Source of the DNA: Achromobacter kerstersii
GTDB lineage: Bacteria > Pseudomonadota > Gammaproteobacteria > Burkholderiales > Burkholderiaceae_B
Length of the DNA stretch: 64,000 nucleotides
Reading direction: 5' to 3'
Assembly (NCBI RefSeq): GCF_902859595.1
Contig: NZ_CADIJQ010000001.1
Span: 1,178,001-1,242,000 of the forward strand
Shown here: positions 35,001-43,772 of the stretch, in pieces
How the letters are laid out: the number at the start of each line of letters is the position of its first letter
How positions within the stretch are numbered: the first letter of the stretch is position 1
The notes under the pieces: model-generated
Seen by the model: only the letters and a program-made list of their open reading frames with translations
Told to the model about the DNA's origin: nothing
The model's database searches: none
Made by a program: the position numbers and the translations under genes

Positions 35001-36191
35001 ATGATCATCAAGCCCCGTGTGCGCGGCTTCATCTGCGTCACCACCCATCCCGTCGGCTGCGAAGCCAATGTCAACAACCAGATCGACTACGTCAAGGCGC
35101 AAGGTCCGATAGCCGGCGGCCCCAAGCGCGTGCTGGTGTTGGGCGCGTCGACCGGATATGGCTTGGCGGCGCGCATCAGCGCAGCGTTCGGCTGTGGCGC
35201 ACAAACGCTGGGCGTGTTCTTCGAACGCCCGGCCGAAGCCACCAAGGCGGGCACGCCCGGCTGGTACAACAGCGCCGCCTTCCATCGCGCGGCCGACGCC
35301 GCCGGCCTGTATGCCAAGAGCATCAACGGCGACGCCTTCTCTGATGAGATCAAGCAAAAGACCATTGCCGCCATCAAGGCGGATCTGGGCCAGGTTGACC
35401 AGGTGATCTACAGCCTGGCCGCGCCGCGCCGCACGCACCCGACGACGGGCCAGGTCTTCAATTCCACGCTGAAACCCATCGGCCACGCCGTGAACCTGCG
35501 CGGCCTGGACACCGACCGCGAAGTGGTGAAAGAGTCTGTGCTGGAACCGGCCACGCAAGCCGAGATCGACGCCACCGTTGCCGTCATGGGCGGCGAAGAC
35601 TGGCAGATGTGGATCGATGCATTGCTTGAAGCCGGCGTGCTGGCCGAAGGCGCCACCACCACCGCCTTCACGTACCTGGGCGAAAAGATCACGCACGACA
35701 TCTATTGGAATGGCTCGATCGGCGCCGCCAAGAAAGACCTGGACCAGAAGGTGCTGGACATCCGCGCCAAGCTGGCTGCGCGCGGCGGCGACGCGCGCGT
35801 GTCGGTGCTGAAAGCCGTGGTCACGCAAGCCAGCTCGGCCATCCCGATGATGCCGTTGTACCTGTCGTTGCTGTTCAAGGTAATGAAGGCGCAGGGCACG
35901 CACGAAGGCTGCATTGAACAGGTCTACGGCCTGTACAAAGACAGCCTGTGCAGCGACACGCCCATCCTGGATGCGGACGGCCGACTGCGCGCCGACTACA
36001 AGGAACTGGACCCGAGCGTGCAGGAACAAGTGCAGGCGCTGTGGAACCAGGTCACCAGCGACAACATCTATCAGCTGACCGATTTCGCCGGCTACAAGCA
36101 GGACTTTCTGCGCTTGTTCGGCTTTGAAATTGAAGGTGTGGATTACGAAGCGGATGTGGACCCGGCCGTTGAAATTCGCGGCCTGATCTAA
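35001..36191 (+). CDS. fabV: Trans-2-enoyl-ACP/CoA reductase FabV
   Basis: NADH-dependent enoyl reductase of the last step of fatty-acid elongation, 396 residues. It has the FabV N-terminus [20 protein letters not shown], the nucleotide-binding [15 protein letters not shown], and the active-site pair Y235-(8 residues)-K244 in [11 protein letters not shown], matching the Y-X8-K spacing that distinguishes FabV from FabI (Y-X6-K). FabV enzymes are generally far less sensitive to triclosan than FabI. ATG 35001 follows GAGG; the frame upstream to 34944 is not supported. Stands alone after the EamA gene, with palindromes downstream. Confidence 0.96.
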   Translation: MIIKPRVRGFICVTTHPVGCEANVNNQIDYVKAQGPIAGGPKRVLVLGASTGYGLAARISAAFGCGAQTLGVFFERPAEATKAGTPGWYNSAAFHRAADAAGLYAKSINGDAFSDEIKQKTIAAIKADLGQVDQVIYSLAAPRRTHPTTGQVFNSTLKPIGHAVNLRGLDTDREVVKESVLEPATQAEIDATVAVMGGEDWQMWIDALLEAGVLAEGATTTAFTYLGEKITHDIYWNGSIGAAKKDLDQKVLDIRAKLAARGGDARVSVLKAVVTQASSAIPMMPLYLSLLFKVMKAQGTHEGCIEQVYGLYKDSLCSDTPILDADGRLRADYKELDPSVQEQVQALWNQVTSDNIYQLTDFAGYKQDFLRLFGFEIEGVDYEADVDPAVEIRGLI

Positions 36192-36192
36192 G

Positions 36193-36223
36193 CGCTTGGC
36201 GCCAAGCGGGGGGATTGCCCCCC
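36193..36223. terminator. Palindrome plus hairpin after fabV
   Basis: CGCTTGGCGCCAAGCG (36193-36208) is a perfect 16-bp palindrome, followed by G6-ATT-GC6-type arms to 36223. There is only a short T-run, so this is a possible terminator between convergent fabV and the small secreted-protein gene. Confidence 0.45.
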
Positions 36224-36236
36224 CGCATTTACCGCA

Positions 36237-36545
36237 TCAGAGATATTCCAGCGTCACCACGCGGCGCTGCCGCTCGGGCGCGCCATTGGCGCCGGGTTCG
36301 GGGGTAAAGGTTCTGGTGCTGACCTTGACGACATTGTCACGCACCAAGGCCGGCTGGCCTGCTGGCGCCACGCAATTCACCTGAGGCATCGACCGGGCGG
36401 AGAGGCCCGTTGTACCCACCTGACAGCGGGTCTGCTCAACAATGGCGCCCACGAACCGGATGGTGCCTCCCGCGGCATTCGCTGCCAGCGGAACCCACAT
36501 CGACACAGACAGCGTGGCGGCAATAACGGAGACGCGAATAGTCAT
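36237..36545 (-). CDS. Small secreted protein with fimbrillin-like N-terminus
   Basis: A 102-residue precursor with signal peptide (MTIRVSVIAATLSVSMWVPL.. to ANA). The mature part starts AGGTIRFVGAIVEQTRCQV, the pattern of the first strand of type-1 fimbrial subunits (G-I-F-G-IV-x-C), but the protein is too short for a complete pilin and lacks the C-terminal penultimate tyrosine pattern apart from LEYL. GGGAG precedes the ATG at 36545. No chaperone or usher gene is near. I would call it an exported protein of unknown role, possibly a pilin remnant or a small paralogue. Confidence 0.7.
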   Translation of the reverse strand: MTIRVSVIAATLSVSMWVPLAANAAGGTIRFVGAIVEQTRCQVGTTGLSARSMPQVNCVAPAGQPALVRDNVVKVSTRTFTPEPGANGAPERQRRVVTLEYL

Positions 36546-36757
36546 GATCACTCCCAGTCGTTGGCAGAAAGACACAAATAAATGTCTTTCTTGTTAGTGA
36601 TTACGGCTGGTTAGCGAACAACTTAAGTCATGCACGGCGGGCATGACCGTGCCGCTTCCATCAACGCTCCTTGCCGTAACCTTCGTACCTAACGATGTCA
36701 ATCAGACTACGCTCAAGTTTTATTCGGATCAATCCGAAATTTATCTAAAAGCGCCGC

Positions 36758-37480
36758 TTACTTTGCGTCTTCTGTCCGAATCAGCGCCAGCAGCTGATCC
36801 AGTCCGCCTTCATCAATCGCGACATTCACTTCCTGGCGCACCGCCGGTTTGGCGTGATAACCCACGGACAAACCCGCTGCCCGCATCATGGGAAGATCGT
36901 TCGCGCCATCGCCCACGGCAATGGCGCGTTCCGGCCCGACGCCACGTTGTGCGCACACTTCCAGCAACTTGCGGCGCTTTTCCTCGCCGTCGCAGATGTC
37001 GCCCCACGCTTGCGGCAACAGCTTGCCCGTCAAGCGTCCATCGACAATGTCCAGCACGTTGGCGCGTACATCGTCCAAGCCCAATCGCACACGCAAACGG
37101 TCGGTGAAACACGTGAAGCCGCCCGTCACGAGCAGGCACGTCAAGCCGGCCGCTTTGCATGCGGCGATCAACGTTTCAGCGCCTGGGTTGATGCGCACGC
37201 GCTGTTCGTAGACCTCATCCAGCAAAGCTTCAGGCATGCCAGCCAGCAACGCCACGCGGTCTCGCAGGCTTTGCTTGTAGTCGACGATGTCGCCACGCAT
37301 CGCGGCTTCGGTCAGGGCAGCCACTTCGGCCTTCTTGCCCATCAGGTCGGCCATTTCGTCCAGCGTCTCGATGGAGATCAGCGTGGAGTCCATGTCGAAG
37401 GCGATGACGGCGTAGTCGGACAATGCAAGCGGCGGCGTAATGCCACGCCACTGCACGCCAGGAATGGCAGAGGGAAACAT
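36758..37480 (-). CDS. serB: Phosphoserine phosphatase
   Basis: HAD-family enzyme that makes L-serine from phosphoserine. The 240-residue protein has motif I FDMDSTLIS with D29 (nucleophile) and D31, the SerB signature ETLDEMAD, motif II LLVTGGFTCF and motif III/IV GDGANDLPMM. It is shorter than E. coli SerB because it lacks the long N-terminal ACT-like region, as common in betaproteobacteria. It is followed by an inverted repeat, TTCGGATCAATCCGAA at 36723-36738. The LysR gene upstream ends 18 bp before it on the same strand. Confidence 0.94.
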   Translation of the reverse strand: MFPSAIPGVQWRGITPPLALSDYAVIAFDMDSTLISIETLDEMADLMGKKAEVAALTEAAMRGDIVDYKQSLRDRVALLAGMPEALLDEVYEQRVRINPGAETLIAACKAAGLTCLLVTGGFTCFTDRLRVRLGLDDVRANVLDIVDGRLTGKLLPQAWGDICDGEEKRRKLLEVCAQRGVGPERAIAVGDGANDLPMMRAAGLSVGYHAKPAVRQEVNVAIDEGGLDQLLALIRTEDAK

Positions 37481-37498
37481 GAGGGAGTCCTTTGTCTT

Positions 37499-38404
37499 TC
37501 AGGGATGAGCCAGGCCGTGCTGCTGCGCACACAGCCATGCGATGAACAATTGCGCCGATGCCGCGGCCGGGCCGTCTTGCCGGTAGAGCGCATGAATGCC
37601 GGCGTTGGGCAGGTGCGGCTGGGCAAAGAGCGGACGCAGGCGGTCCGCGCGGATATCGTCTTCCAGCAAGCACCACGGCGCCAACGCAATGCCCAGGTCA
37701 TTCATGGCGGCCTGCATGCACAGAAATTGATGGTCGAAGACCGGCCCTGGCAATTGCGCCGGCACATCCACCTTGGCCAACGCAAACCAACGCGGCCAGT
37801 GATCCATGCCGCCGGATATTTTCAATAACGGATGCGCAAGGCAATCGGCCGGCGTGTTCAGCCGGTTGCGTTCAATGAAACGCGGCGACGCCACTGGCAC
37901 ATGGAAATCATCCAGGCAATGCACGCAAGCAAGTTCGGCGTGCGTCATGAAGCCATGGCGGATGAGCACATCGCTGCCGGTGTCACCCCCACGATCCAGA
38001 AACGGACGGGCCTGCGTGCTGAGCTGCACGTCGATACCAGGGTGCTGCGCCTGGAACGTCGACAGGCGCGGGATCAGCCACTTCATGGTCAGCGACGGTG
38101 TGGCGCACACGCGCAGCACGCCGCCATAGGCGGGCGACTTCAGCGCGGCGGTGGCGGCAGCGATGCGTTCCAGGCTGGCCTGCACTTCCGGGAAGTACGC
38201 TTGCGCGCACGGCAGCAGCGCAACGCCTCGCGCTTCGCGCGCGAACAGCGGCTGCCCCACATACTCTTCAAGAATGCGGATCTGCTGGCTGACGGCGCTA
38301 TGCGTAATGCTCAGCTCGTCGGCGGCGGCGGTGAAGCTGCGCAAACGCGCCGCCGCTTCAAACACGCGCAACGCCTTCAATGGCGGCAGACTCGGCCCCG
38401 CCAT
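37499..38404 (-). CDS. LysR-family regulator, GcvA-like
   Basis: A 301-residue regulator with the GcvA-type start PPLKALRVFEAAARLRSF followed by helix-turn-helix TAAADELSITHSAVSQQIR and the LLPCAQAYFPEVQ linker. The effector domain is of ordinary length. It is divergent from an ABC uptake operon at 38655, and the 250-bp interval holds a T-N11-A dyad, so control of that operon is likely. Being just upstream of serB, it could also read into that gene. Confidence 0.92.
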   Translation of the reverse strand: MAGPSLPPLKALRVFEAAARLRSFTAAADELSITHSAVSQQIRILEEYVGQPLFAREARGVALLPCAQAYFPEVQASLERIAAATAALKSPAYGGVLRVCATPSLTMKWLIPRLSTFQAQHPGIDVQLSTQARPFLDRGGDTGSDVLIRHGFMTHAELACVHCLDDFHVPVASPRFIERNRLNTPADCLAHPLLKISGGMDHWPRWFALAKVDVPAQLPGPVFDHQFLCMQAAMNDLGIALAPWCLLEDDIRADRLRPLFAQPHLPNAGIHALYRQDGPAAASAQLFIAWLCAQQHGLAHP

Positions 38405-38563
38405 CTCAGCGCGCGTCCGCCCGTGCGCCGGCGCGGCGCAAGCCTGTGCTGCTCTTGTTCACGTTTACCCTTGTGATTTATGTATGGGCAGCGTGGCCAT
38501 GCCGTCCGCGCCTGCCCTATTCTGTTCTGCCGCATTCTAGGGGATAGCGGCGGCGCCGACCTC

Positions 38564-38576
38564 TTAGAAAATCTAA
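38564..38576. promoter_or_regulatory. Candidate LysR box (T-N11-A dyad)
   Basis: TTAGAAAATCTAA has perfect 5-bp arms TTAGA/TCTAA and is exactly T-N11-A, the general LysR recognition form. It is 79 bp before the ABC ATPase gene and 160 bp before the LysR start. Confidence 0.5.
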
Positions 38577-38654
38577 CGCCATGTCTTAAAAAACACTGCT
38601 GGTCGACCGCAACAGCCGTTCCTATGATGCCGGGAACCTAAGCAGGAACTGAAT

Positions 38655-39731
38655 ATGGCATCGATCACAGTAGACGGCATCGCCAAGACTTTCGGCGGGC
38701 AGCAGGTGTTGCGCAATCTGTCGCTGCACATTCCCGACGGCGCGTTCTATACGCTGCTTGGCCCCAGCGGTTGCGGCAAGACCACCTTGCTGCGTTGCAT
38801 TGCGGGTTTCTACGCGCCGGATGGCGGCCGCCTGCTGTTCGATCAGGACGACGTGACGCATGTGTCCGCGCACCGCCGCGATATCGGCATGGTGTTCCAG
38901 GACTACGCCCTCTTCCCCGACAAGACCGCGTTTGACAACGTGGCGTATGGCTTGCGGGCGCGCGGCGTGGCGCGTGCAGAGCTCACGCGCCGCACTAACG
39001 AAGCGCTGGACAACGTGGGCCTGCTGGCGCTGGCTGACCGCTACCCCGCCCAGATGAGCGGCGGGCAGCGGCAACGCGTGGCGCTGGCGCGCGCACTGGT
39101 GATCCGGCCGCGCGTGCTGCTGATGGATGAGCCACTGTCCAACCTGGACGCCAAGATGCGCCTGCAAATGCGCGACGTTATTCTGGACCTGGTGCGCGAA
39201 GCTGGCATTACCACCGTGTTCGTCACGCACGACCAGGAAGAGGCGCTGGCAATGTCAGACCGAATCGCCATCATGGACCACGGCAACATCGCGCAGTTGG
39301 GCACGCCCGAAGAACTGTACGGCACGCCGGTGAATGCGTATGTGGCTGACTTCATTGGTTCGGCCAACGTCATTCCCGTGCCCGCGCAAACGGGTCTTGC
39401 CGGCGCGCCGGATGGGCATGTGCGCTATGAATTGTGTGGCCTGGGGTTTGATGGCGTGCAAGGCAGCGCGCGCCTGGACGCCAATGGCGTGCTGATTGCC
39501 CGGCCCGAGGAACTGGCGCTGATGTCGCCCGCGCCTTACGTGCCCAACACGCTGCCTGGCAAGGTGCTGCGCCGCCAATACCTGGGCTTCAAGACCGCGT
39601 ACCGCATTCAGTTGGACAACGGCGCCGAGATTCGCGTGGAGCTGCATGCGGGCAACATGGTGGCGCAGTTCCAGCCGGGCGAAGCCGTGCAGGTATTGAT
39701 CCCCGCCGACAGCCGCGTCGTCAACGCCTGA
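38655..39731 (+). CDS. ABC transporter ATP-binding protein (iron / 2-aminoethylphosphonate / spermidine type)
   Basis: ATPase of 358 residues with Walker A GPSGCGKTT, Q-loop VFQDYALFPDKTAFDNV, signature MSGGQRQRVALARAL and Walker B VLLMDEPLSNLDAK, followed by a C-terminal TOBE-like domain from about 240. The combination with a two-module permease and a type-1 binding protein is that of FbpC/PhnT-like importers. AGGAAC precedes the ATG. First gene of the operon, 13 bp before the permease. The substrate may be Fe(III) complexes, phosphonate or an organophosphate; the sequence does not choose. Confidence 0.9.
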   Translation: MASITVDGIAKTFGGQQVLRNLSLHIPDGAFYTLLGPSGCGKTTLLRCIAGFYAPDGGRLLFDQDDVTHVSAHRRDIGMVFQDYALFPDKTAFDNVAYGLRARGVARAELTRRTNEALDNVGLLALADRYPAQMSGGQRQRVALARALVIRPRVLLMDEPLSNLDAKMRLQMRDVILDLVREAGITTVFVTHDQEEALAMSDRIAIMDHGNIAQLGTPEELYGTPVNAYVADFIGSANVIPVPAQTGLAGAPDGHVRYELCGLGFDGVQGSARLDANGVLIARPEELALMSPAPYVPNTLPGKVLRRQYLGFKTAYRIQLDNGAEIRVELHAGNMVAQFQPGEAVQVLIPADSRVVNA

Positions 39732-39744
39732 GGACACGCACGCC

Positions 39745-41391
39745 ATGAAAATCAAATGGTGGCCTTGGGGCATCCTGACCGCAATCAGCCTGGTGCTGCT
39801 GCTGTTCTTCGTGCTGTATCCGCTGGGCGTGCTGTTCAGCAACAGCATCACCGGCCAGGACGGCGGCTTTTCGCTGGAAGGCTTCAAAGCCCTGCTGGCC
39901 GACTCGCAATATCTGGAGGCCTTCGGCAATACGCTGATCCTGGGCTTGGCGGTTACCACCTGCACCGTGCTGGTGGGCGTGCCGTTCGCGTATCTGGTGG
40001 CGCGCTACGACTTTCCGCTGAAGAACCTGGTGGCGATCCTGCCCGTGCTGACCATCGTGATCCCCGAGATCATCGTGGGCCAGTCGTGGCTGCTGATCCT
40101 GGGCAACAACGGCTTGTTGACCAATCTGTTGGGCGACGCCGGCATTTCGCTGCCGTCGTTCTATGGCTGGACGGGCATGGTGTTTTCCATGACGCTCGTC
40201 TACTACACGTACATCTATCTGGGCGTGCTGGCCGCGCTGCGCGGCTTTGACGGGCAGCTGGAAGAAGCGGGCTTAAGCCTGGGCACCCCGCCGCTCTTGA
40301 CCAAGCTGCGCGTGCTGGTGCCGGTGCTGCTGCCCGCCGTGCTGGTCAATGCGCTGGTGGTGTTCACGCTGGTGGTCGGCAACTTTGCGCTGGCGATGCT
40401 GCTGGGCAGCCGCGTGCCGCTCTTGTCGGTCATGACGTACAACACCTTCGTCAGCGAAATGGGCGGCAGCCCCACGCTGCAAAGCGCGATGTCGGTGGTG
40501 TCGATCGCCATCGTCGCCATCGTGCTGTTCTTTCAAAAGCGCGTGGTGGAACGCAAGGTCTACACCATGACGCAAGGGCGGGCGCCGGCCGCCGTGCGCG
40601 TGCGGTCGTGGACCGCCGTGCTGTATGCGGGCGGCGTGGGCCTGGTGATTCTGGTGTCGATGTTGCCGCTCATCATCGTGTTCATTGCCGCGTTCACGAA
40701 GACCAGCGGACCCGTCATGCAATGGGGCCAATGGTCGTTGGCCAGCATGCAGCGCGCGGTGCATGGCGCGCCTGAACCGATCTTGAACTCGCTGAAGTTC
40801 GCCTCGCTGGCGACGGTGCTGGGCGTGGCGTTCGCGGTGCTGGTCAGCTATCTGACCATCAAGAAGCGCAGCGCCTTTACCCAGGTGCTGGACTACATCG
40901 TGGTGCTGCCGCTGACCATTTCCGGCACGGTGCTGGGCATTGCGCTGGTGCAAACCTTCAACACCGGCTGGCTGGTGCTGGCGGGCACCTCGGGAATCAT
41001 GGTGCTGTGCTACACGGTGCGCCGTCTGCCGTTTGCGGTGCGCAACGCGTCGTCGGTGCTGTTCAACATTCCCGACTCCATCGAGGAAGCGTCGATCAGC
41101 CTGGGCGTATCGCCGCTGATGACGTTCTTCAAGGTGATCCTGCCCGCCATGAAGGCGTCGATCATCTCGGCCGCCATCCTGATGTGGCTGACCACGATTT
41201 CCGAGCTGTCGGCGTCCATCGTGGCCTACAGCGGCGGCCTGGAAACCATGCCCATCGCCATCTTCCGCCAGGTTGACGGCGGCAGGCTCGGCATGGCCTC
41301 GGCCTATGGCGCGGCGCTGGTCACGGTGATCGTGCTGCCCATCATCGTGTCGGTCAAAGCATTCCGCATCAAGCTGTTCTCCGGCAAATAA
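39745..41391 (+). CDS. ABC transporter permease, two fused modules
   Basis: A 548-residue inner-membrane protein with about twelve helices. It carries two EAA loops, LEEAGLSLGTPPLLTKLRVLV near residue 170 (quoted as EEAGLSLGTPP) and EEASISLGVSPLMTFFKVI near 450, showing that two permease modules are joined in one chain, as in FbpB- or ThiP-type transporters. It lies between the ATPase and binding-protein genes with 13 and 23 bp gaps, so the set is a complete importer. Confidence 0.92.
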   Translation: MKIKWWPWGILTAISLVLLLFFVLYPLGVLFSNSITGQDGGFSLEGFKALLADSQYLEAFGNTLILGLAVTTCTVLVGVPFAYLVARYDFPLKNLVAILPVLTIVIPEIIVGQSWLLILGNNGLLTNLLGDAGISLPSFYGWTGMVFSMTLVYYTYIYLGVLAALRGFDGQLEEAGLSLGTPPLLTKLRVLVPVLLPAVLVNALVVFTLVVGNFALAMLLGSRVPLLSVMTYNTFVSEMGGSPTLQSAMSVVSIAIVAIVLFFQKRVVERKVYTMTQGRAPAAVRVRSWTAVLYAGGVGLVILVSMLPLIIVFIAAFTKTSGPVMQWGQWSLASMQRAVHGAPEPILNSLKFASLATVLGVAFAVLVSYLTIKKRSAFTQVLDYIVVLPLTISGTVLGIALVQTFNTGWLVLAGTSGIMVLCYTVRRLPFAVRNASSVLFNIPDSIEEASISLGVSPLMTFFKVILPAMKASIISAAILMWLTTISELSASIVAYSGGLETMPIAIFRQVDGGRLGMASAYGAALVTVIVLPIIVSVKAFRIKLFSGK

Positions 41392-41414
41392 CCCTCTCGA
41401 CCCAAAGGCTCATC

Positions 41415-42398
41415 ATGCAACTCAAGCACCTGATTCAGACCAGCGTCCTGGCCGCCTCGCTCGCCGCTGGCGCCGCGCACGCCCAGAACGTCGTGCTGTA
41501 CTCGTCGAACAACACGGAAACCATCGAGACCGCGCTGGATGCGGTGAAGAAGACGCAGCCGAAGCTGAACGTGCAGCCCGTCACCGGCGGCACGGGCACG
41601 ATGATGAAGCGTATCGAAGCCGAATCGCAGAACCCGCGTGGCGACTTGTTCTGGAGCGGCGGCTTTGGCACGCTGGGCGCCTACCGCCAGCACCTGCAAC
41701 CGTATCGCCCTGCCGATCTGGACAAGATCCCCGCCGAGTTCCGTGGCCCGGACGATCTGTGGGTGGGCACGAACGTGCACGTCATGGTGATGATGGTGAA
41801 CGAGCGCCAGCTGAAAGGCCTGCCCGCGCCCGCCACGTGGTCGGACCTGATGCAGCCGCAATGGAAGAACAAGTTCGCCATCACGGACCCGTCCAAGAGC
41901 GGCACGGCCTACATGCTGGTGTATGGCTTGTACAAGCAGTTCGGCCAGGAAGGCCTGGACAAGATCGCGGCCAACGCCGTCATCACCGCATCGTCCGGCA
42001 CCACCTACAAGGGCGTGGCGGCAGGCGAATACGCCGTGGGCATGACGCTGGAATATGCGGCGCAGGAATATGTGGCGGGCGGCCAGAAAGAGATCAAGCT
42101 GGTCTACCCGAGCGAAGGCAGCTACCTGGCGCCCGAAGGCATGTTCATCATCAAGGGCGCAAAGAACCTGGACGCGGCCAAGGCCTTGTACGACGGCCTG
42201 CTGAGCAAGGAATCGCAGGAAGCGCAGCTGGTGAAGAACTTCCGCCGCCCCACGCGTACGGACGTCGCCGTGGCCAGCCTGACCACGCTGCCTGATCTGG
42301 CGAAAGTGAAGATCTTCCCCGTCAGCCAGGAAGCGGCCGCTACCGATTATGAAGCGGTGGTTGCCGCCTGGAACCAGGCAGTGGCGAAGTCGAAGTAA
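41415..42398 (+). CDS. ABC transporter extracellular substrate-binding protein (type 1/6)
   Basis: Periplasmic receptor of 327 residues with signal peptide MQLKHLIQTSVLAASLAAGA.. to AHA. The mature start NVVLYSSNNTETIETALDAV and the GDLFWSGGFGTLGAY, SGTAYMLVYGL segments match the family of Fe(III)- and 2-aminoethylphosphonate-type receptors. Iron receptors of this group usually show a tyrosine pair near the C-terminus; such a YY pair is not seen, which makes an organophosphorus or other anionic ligand somewhat more likely. Last gene of the operon, convergent with the YbbA-like gene (25-bp gap). Confidence 0.9.
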   Translation: MQLKHLIQTSVLAASLAAGAAHAQNVVLYSSNNTETIETALDAVKKTQPKLNVQPVTGGTGTMMKRIEAESQNPRGDLFWSGGFGTLGAYRQHLQPYRPADLDKIPAEFRGPDDLWVGTNVHVMVMMVNERQLKGLPAPATWSDLMQPQWKNKFAITDPSKSGTAYMLVYGLYKQFGQEGLDKIAANAVITASSGTTYKGVAAGEYAVGMTLEYAAQEYVAGGQKEIKLVYPSEGSYLAPEGMFIIKGAKNLDAAKALYDGLLSKESQEAQLVKNFRRPTRTDVAVASLTTLPDLAKVKIFPVSQEAAATDYEAVVAAWNQAVAKSK

Positions 42399-42423
42399 TC
42401 AAGGCCGGGCCGGCCAGCACGCA

Positions 42424-43101
42424 TCAGTCGTTCTGAACCATCCGGCCCGCGGCCAGCACCAGTTGGCGCCCGCAACGGGCGGCCAATTGCGGGTCGTGCG
42501 TGACGAGCACCAGAGTGGTGCCGTGCTCGCGGTGCAGGTCGAACATCAGGTCGATAACCGTGACGCCGGTCGCCGCATCCAGGCTGCCGGTGGGTTCATC
42601 GGCAAACAACAGATCGGGTTGCACGACAAAAGCGCGCGCAAGCGATACGCGCTGTTGCTCGCCGCCTGACAACGTGCGCGGGTAATGATGCAGCCGCGCG
42701 CCCAGACCCACACGTTCCAGCATGGCCTGCGCGGCTTCGCGCGCGGGCTGCCCCGCGAGCTCCAGCGGCAGCATGACGTTTTCAAGCGCCGTCAGGTTGG
42801 GCAAGAGCTGAAATGACTGGAACACAAACCCGACGTGATTGGCGCGCAGCCGCGCCCGGCCGTCTTCATCCAGGGCGAACAAGTCCTGCCCGGCCAGGTG
42901 CACGCTGCCCATGCTGGGAACATCAAGACCTGCCAGCAGTCCCAACAACGTGGACTTGCCCGAACCGGAGCTTCCGGTGATGGCCACGGCGCTACCCGCC
43001 TGCACCGTAAAATCAATACCTTCCAGGATAGACAGCGTCCCGCCGGCATCGGCTACCCGCTTGCCCAGCCCTTTCACCTCGATCGAATTCTTGCTATCCA
43101 T
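42424..43101 (-). CDS. YbbA/LolD-like ABC ATPase
   Basis: A 225-residue ATPase with Walker A GSSGSGKSTLLGLLAGLD, signature LSGGEQQRVSLARAF and Walker B LLFADEPTGSLDAATG, the ADEPTGSLD form of the MacB/LolD/YbbA group. In E. coli ybbA is divergent from tesA and followed by the permease gene ybbP. Here the gene stops 25 bp from the convergent receptor gene, so no permease follows. The ATG ends at 43101 and shares bases with the tesA start. A frame extension to 43152 would run into tesA and is not favoured. Confidence 0.9.
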   Translation of the reverse strand: MDSKNSIEVKGLGKRVADAGGTLSILEGIDFTVQAGSAVAITGSSGSGKSTLLGLLAGLDVPSMGSVHLAGQDLFALDEDGRARLRANHVGFVFQSFQLLPNLTALENVMLPLELAGQPAREAAQAMLERVGLGARLHHYPRTLSGGEQQRVSLARAFVVQPDLLFADEPTGSLDAATGVTVIDLMFDLHREHGTTLVLVTHDPQLAARCGRQLVLAAGRMVQND

Positions 43102-43750
43102 GCGCCTATTTTCCCTTCTGCGTCTTACGTCTGCCCTGGCGATTGCCGCCACGGTGCTTCCCGCCCACGCTCAGACCGCCGCGGCGGCCGAGGGTTCCGC
43201 ATCGCGCACCGTGCTGGTAGTGGGCGATAGCCTGTCCGCCGAATACGGCATCAAGCGCGGCACGGGTTGGGTGCCGTTGCTGTCCGCTCGGGTTTCCGAA
43301 CAATACCCTAAGTACCAGGTCGTCAACGCCAGCATCAGCGGCGATACCACCAGCGGCGGCGTGGCGCGCTTGCCTGCGCTGCTGCGCCAACATGCGCCGG
43401 CTGTCGTGGTGTTGGAACTGGGATCGAATGACGCCTTGCGCGGCCTGTCGCTGTCGATGACCGAACAGAACCTGCGCGCCATGACGCAAGCGGCCAAGCA
43501 GGCGGATGCGCAAGTGCTGATCGTGGGCATGCAGATCCCGCCGAACTATGGCCGCGATTACACGCAACGCTTTGCCCAGTTGTTCCCTGCGGTCGCCAAA
43601 GACGAAAACGCCCGGCTCGTGCCCTTCCTGATGGAAGGTATCGCAACGAACCGGGCGATGTTTCAGGCTGACGGCATCCATCCGAACGAGGATGCCCAGC
43701 CGCAATTGCTGGACAACGTGTGGCCGACGTTGCGGCCTATGTTGAACTAG
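43100..43750 (+). CDS. tesA: Periplasmic arylesterase / multifunctional esterase TesA
   Basis: SGNH-hydrolase of 216 residues with signal peptide MRLFSLLRLTSALAIAATVL.. to AHA. The four blocks are present: GDSLS with nucleophile S44, the G of block II in SISGDTTSGG, GSNDALRG (block III) and DGIHPNED with the catalytic D and H (block V). TesA in E. coli is a thioesterase, lysophospholipase and protease-like esterase of the periplasm. The start overlaps that of the divergent YbbA-like gene by two bases. A frame running upstream to 42839 lies wholly inside the opposite gene and lacks a signal peptide. Confidence 0.93.
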   Translation: MRLFSLLRLTSALAIAATVLPAHAQTAAAAEGSASRTVLVVGDSLSAEYGIKRGTGWVPLLSARVSEQYPKYQVVNASISGDTTSGGVARLPALLRQHAPAVVVLELGSNDALRGLSLSMTEQNLRAMTQAAKQADAQVLIVGMQIPPNYGRDYTQRFAQLFPAVAKDENARLVPFLMEGIATNRAMFQADGIHPNEDAQPQLLDNVWPTLRPMLN

Positions 43751-43772
43751 GGCCTGCCGATCAGCAGGCCCC

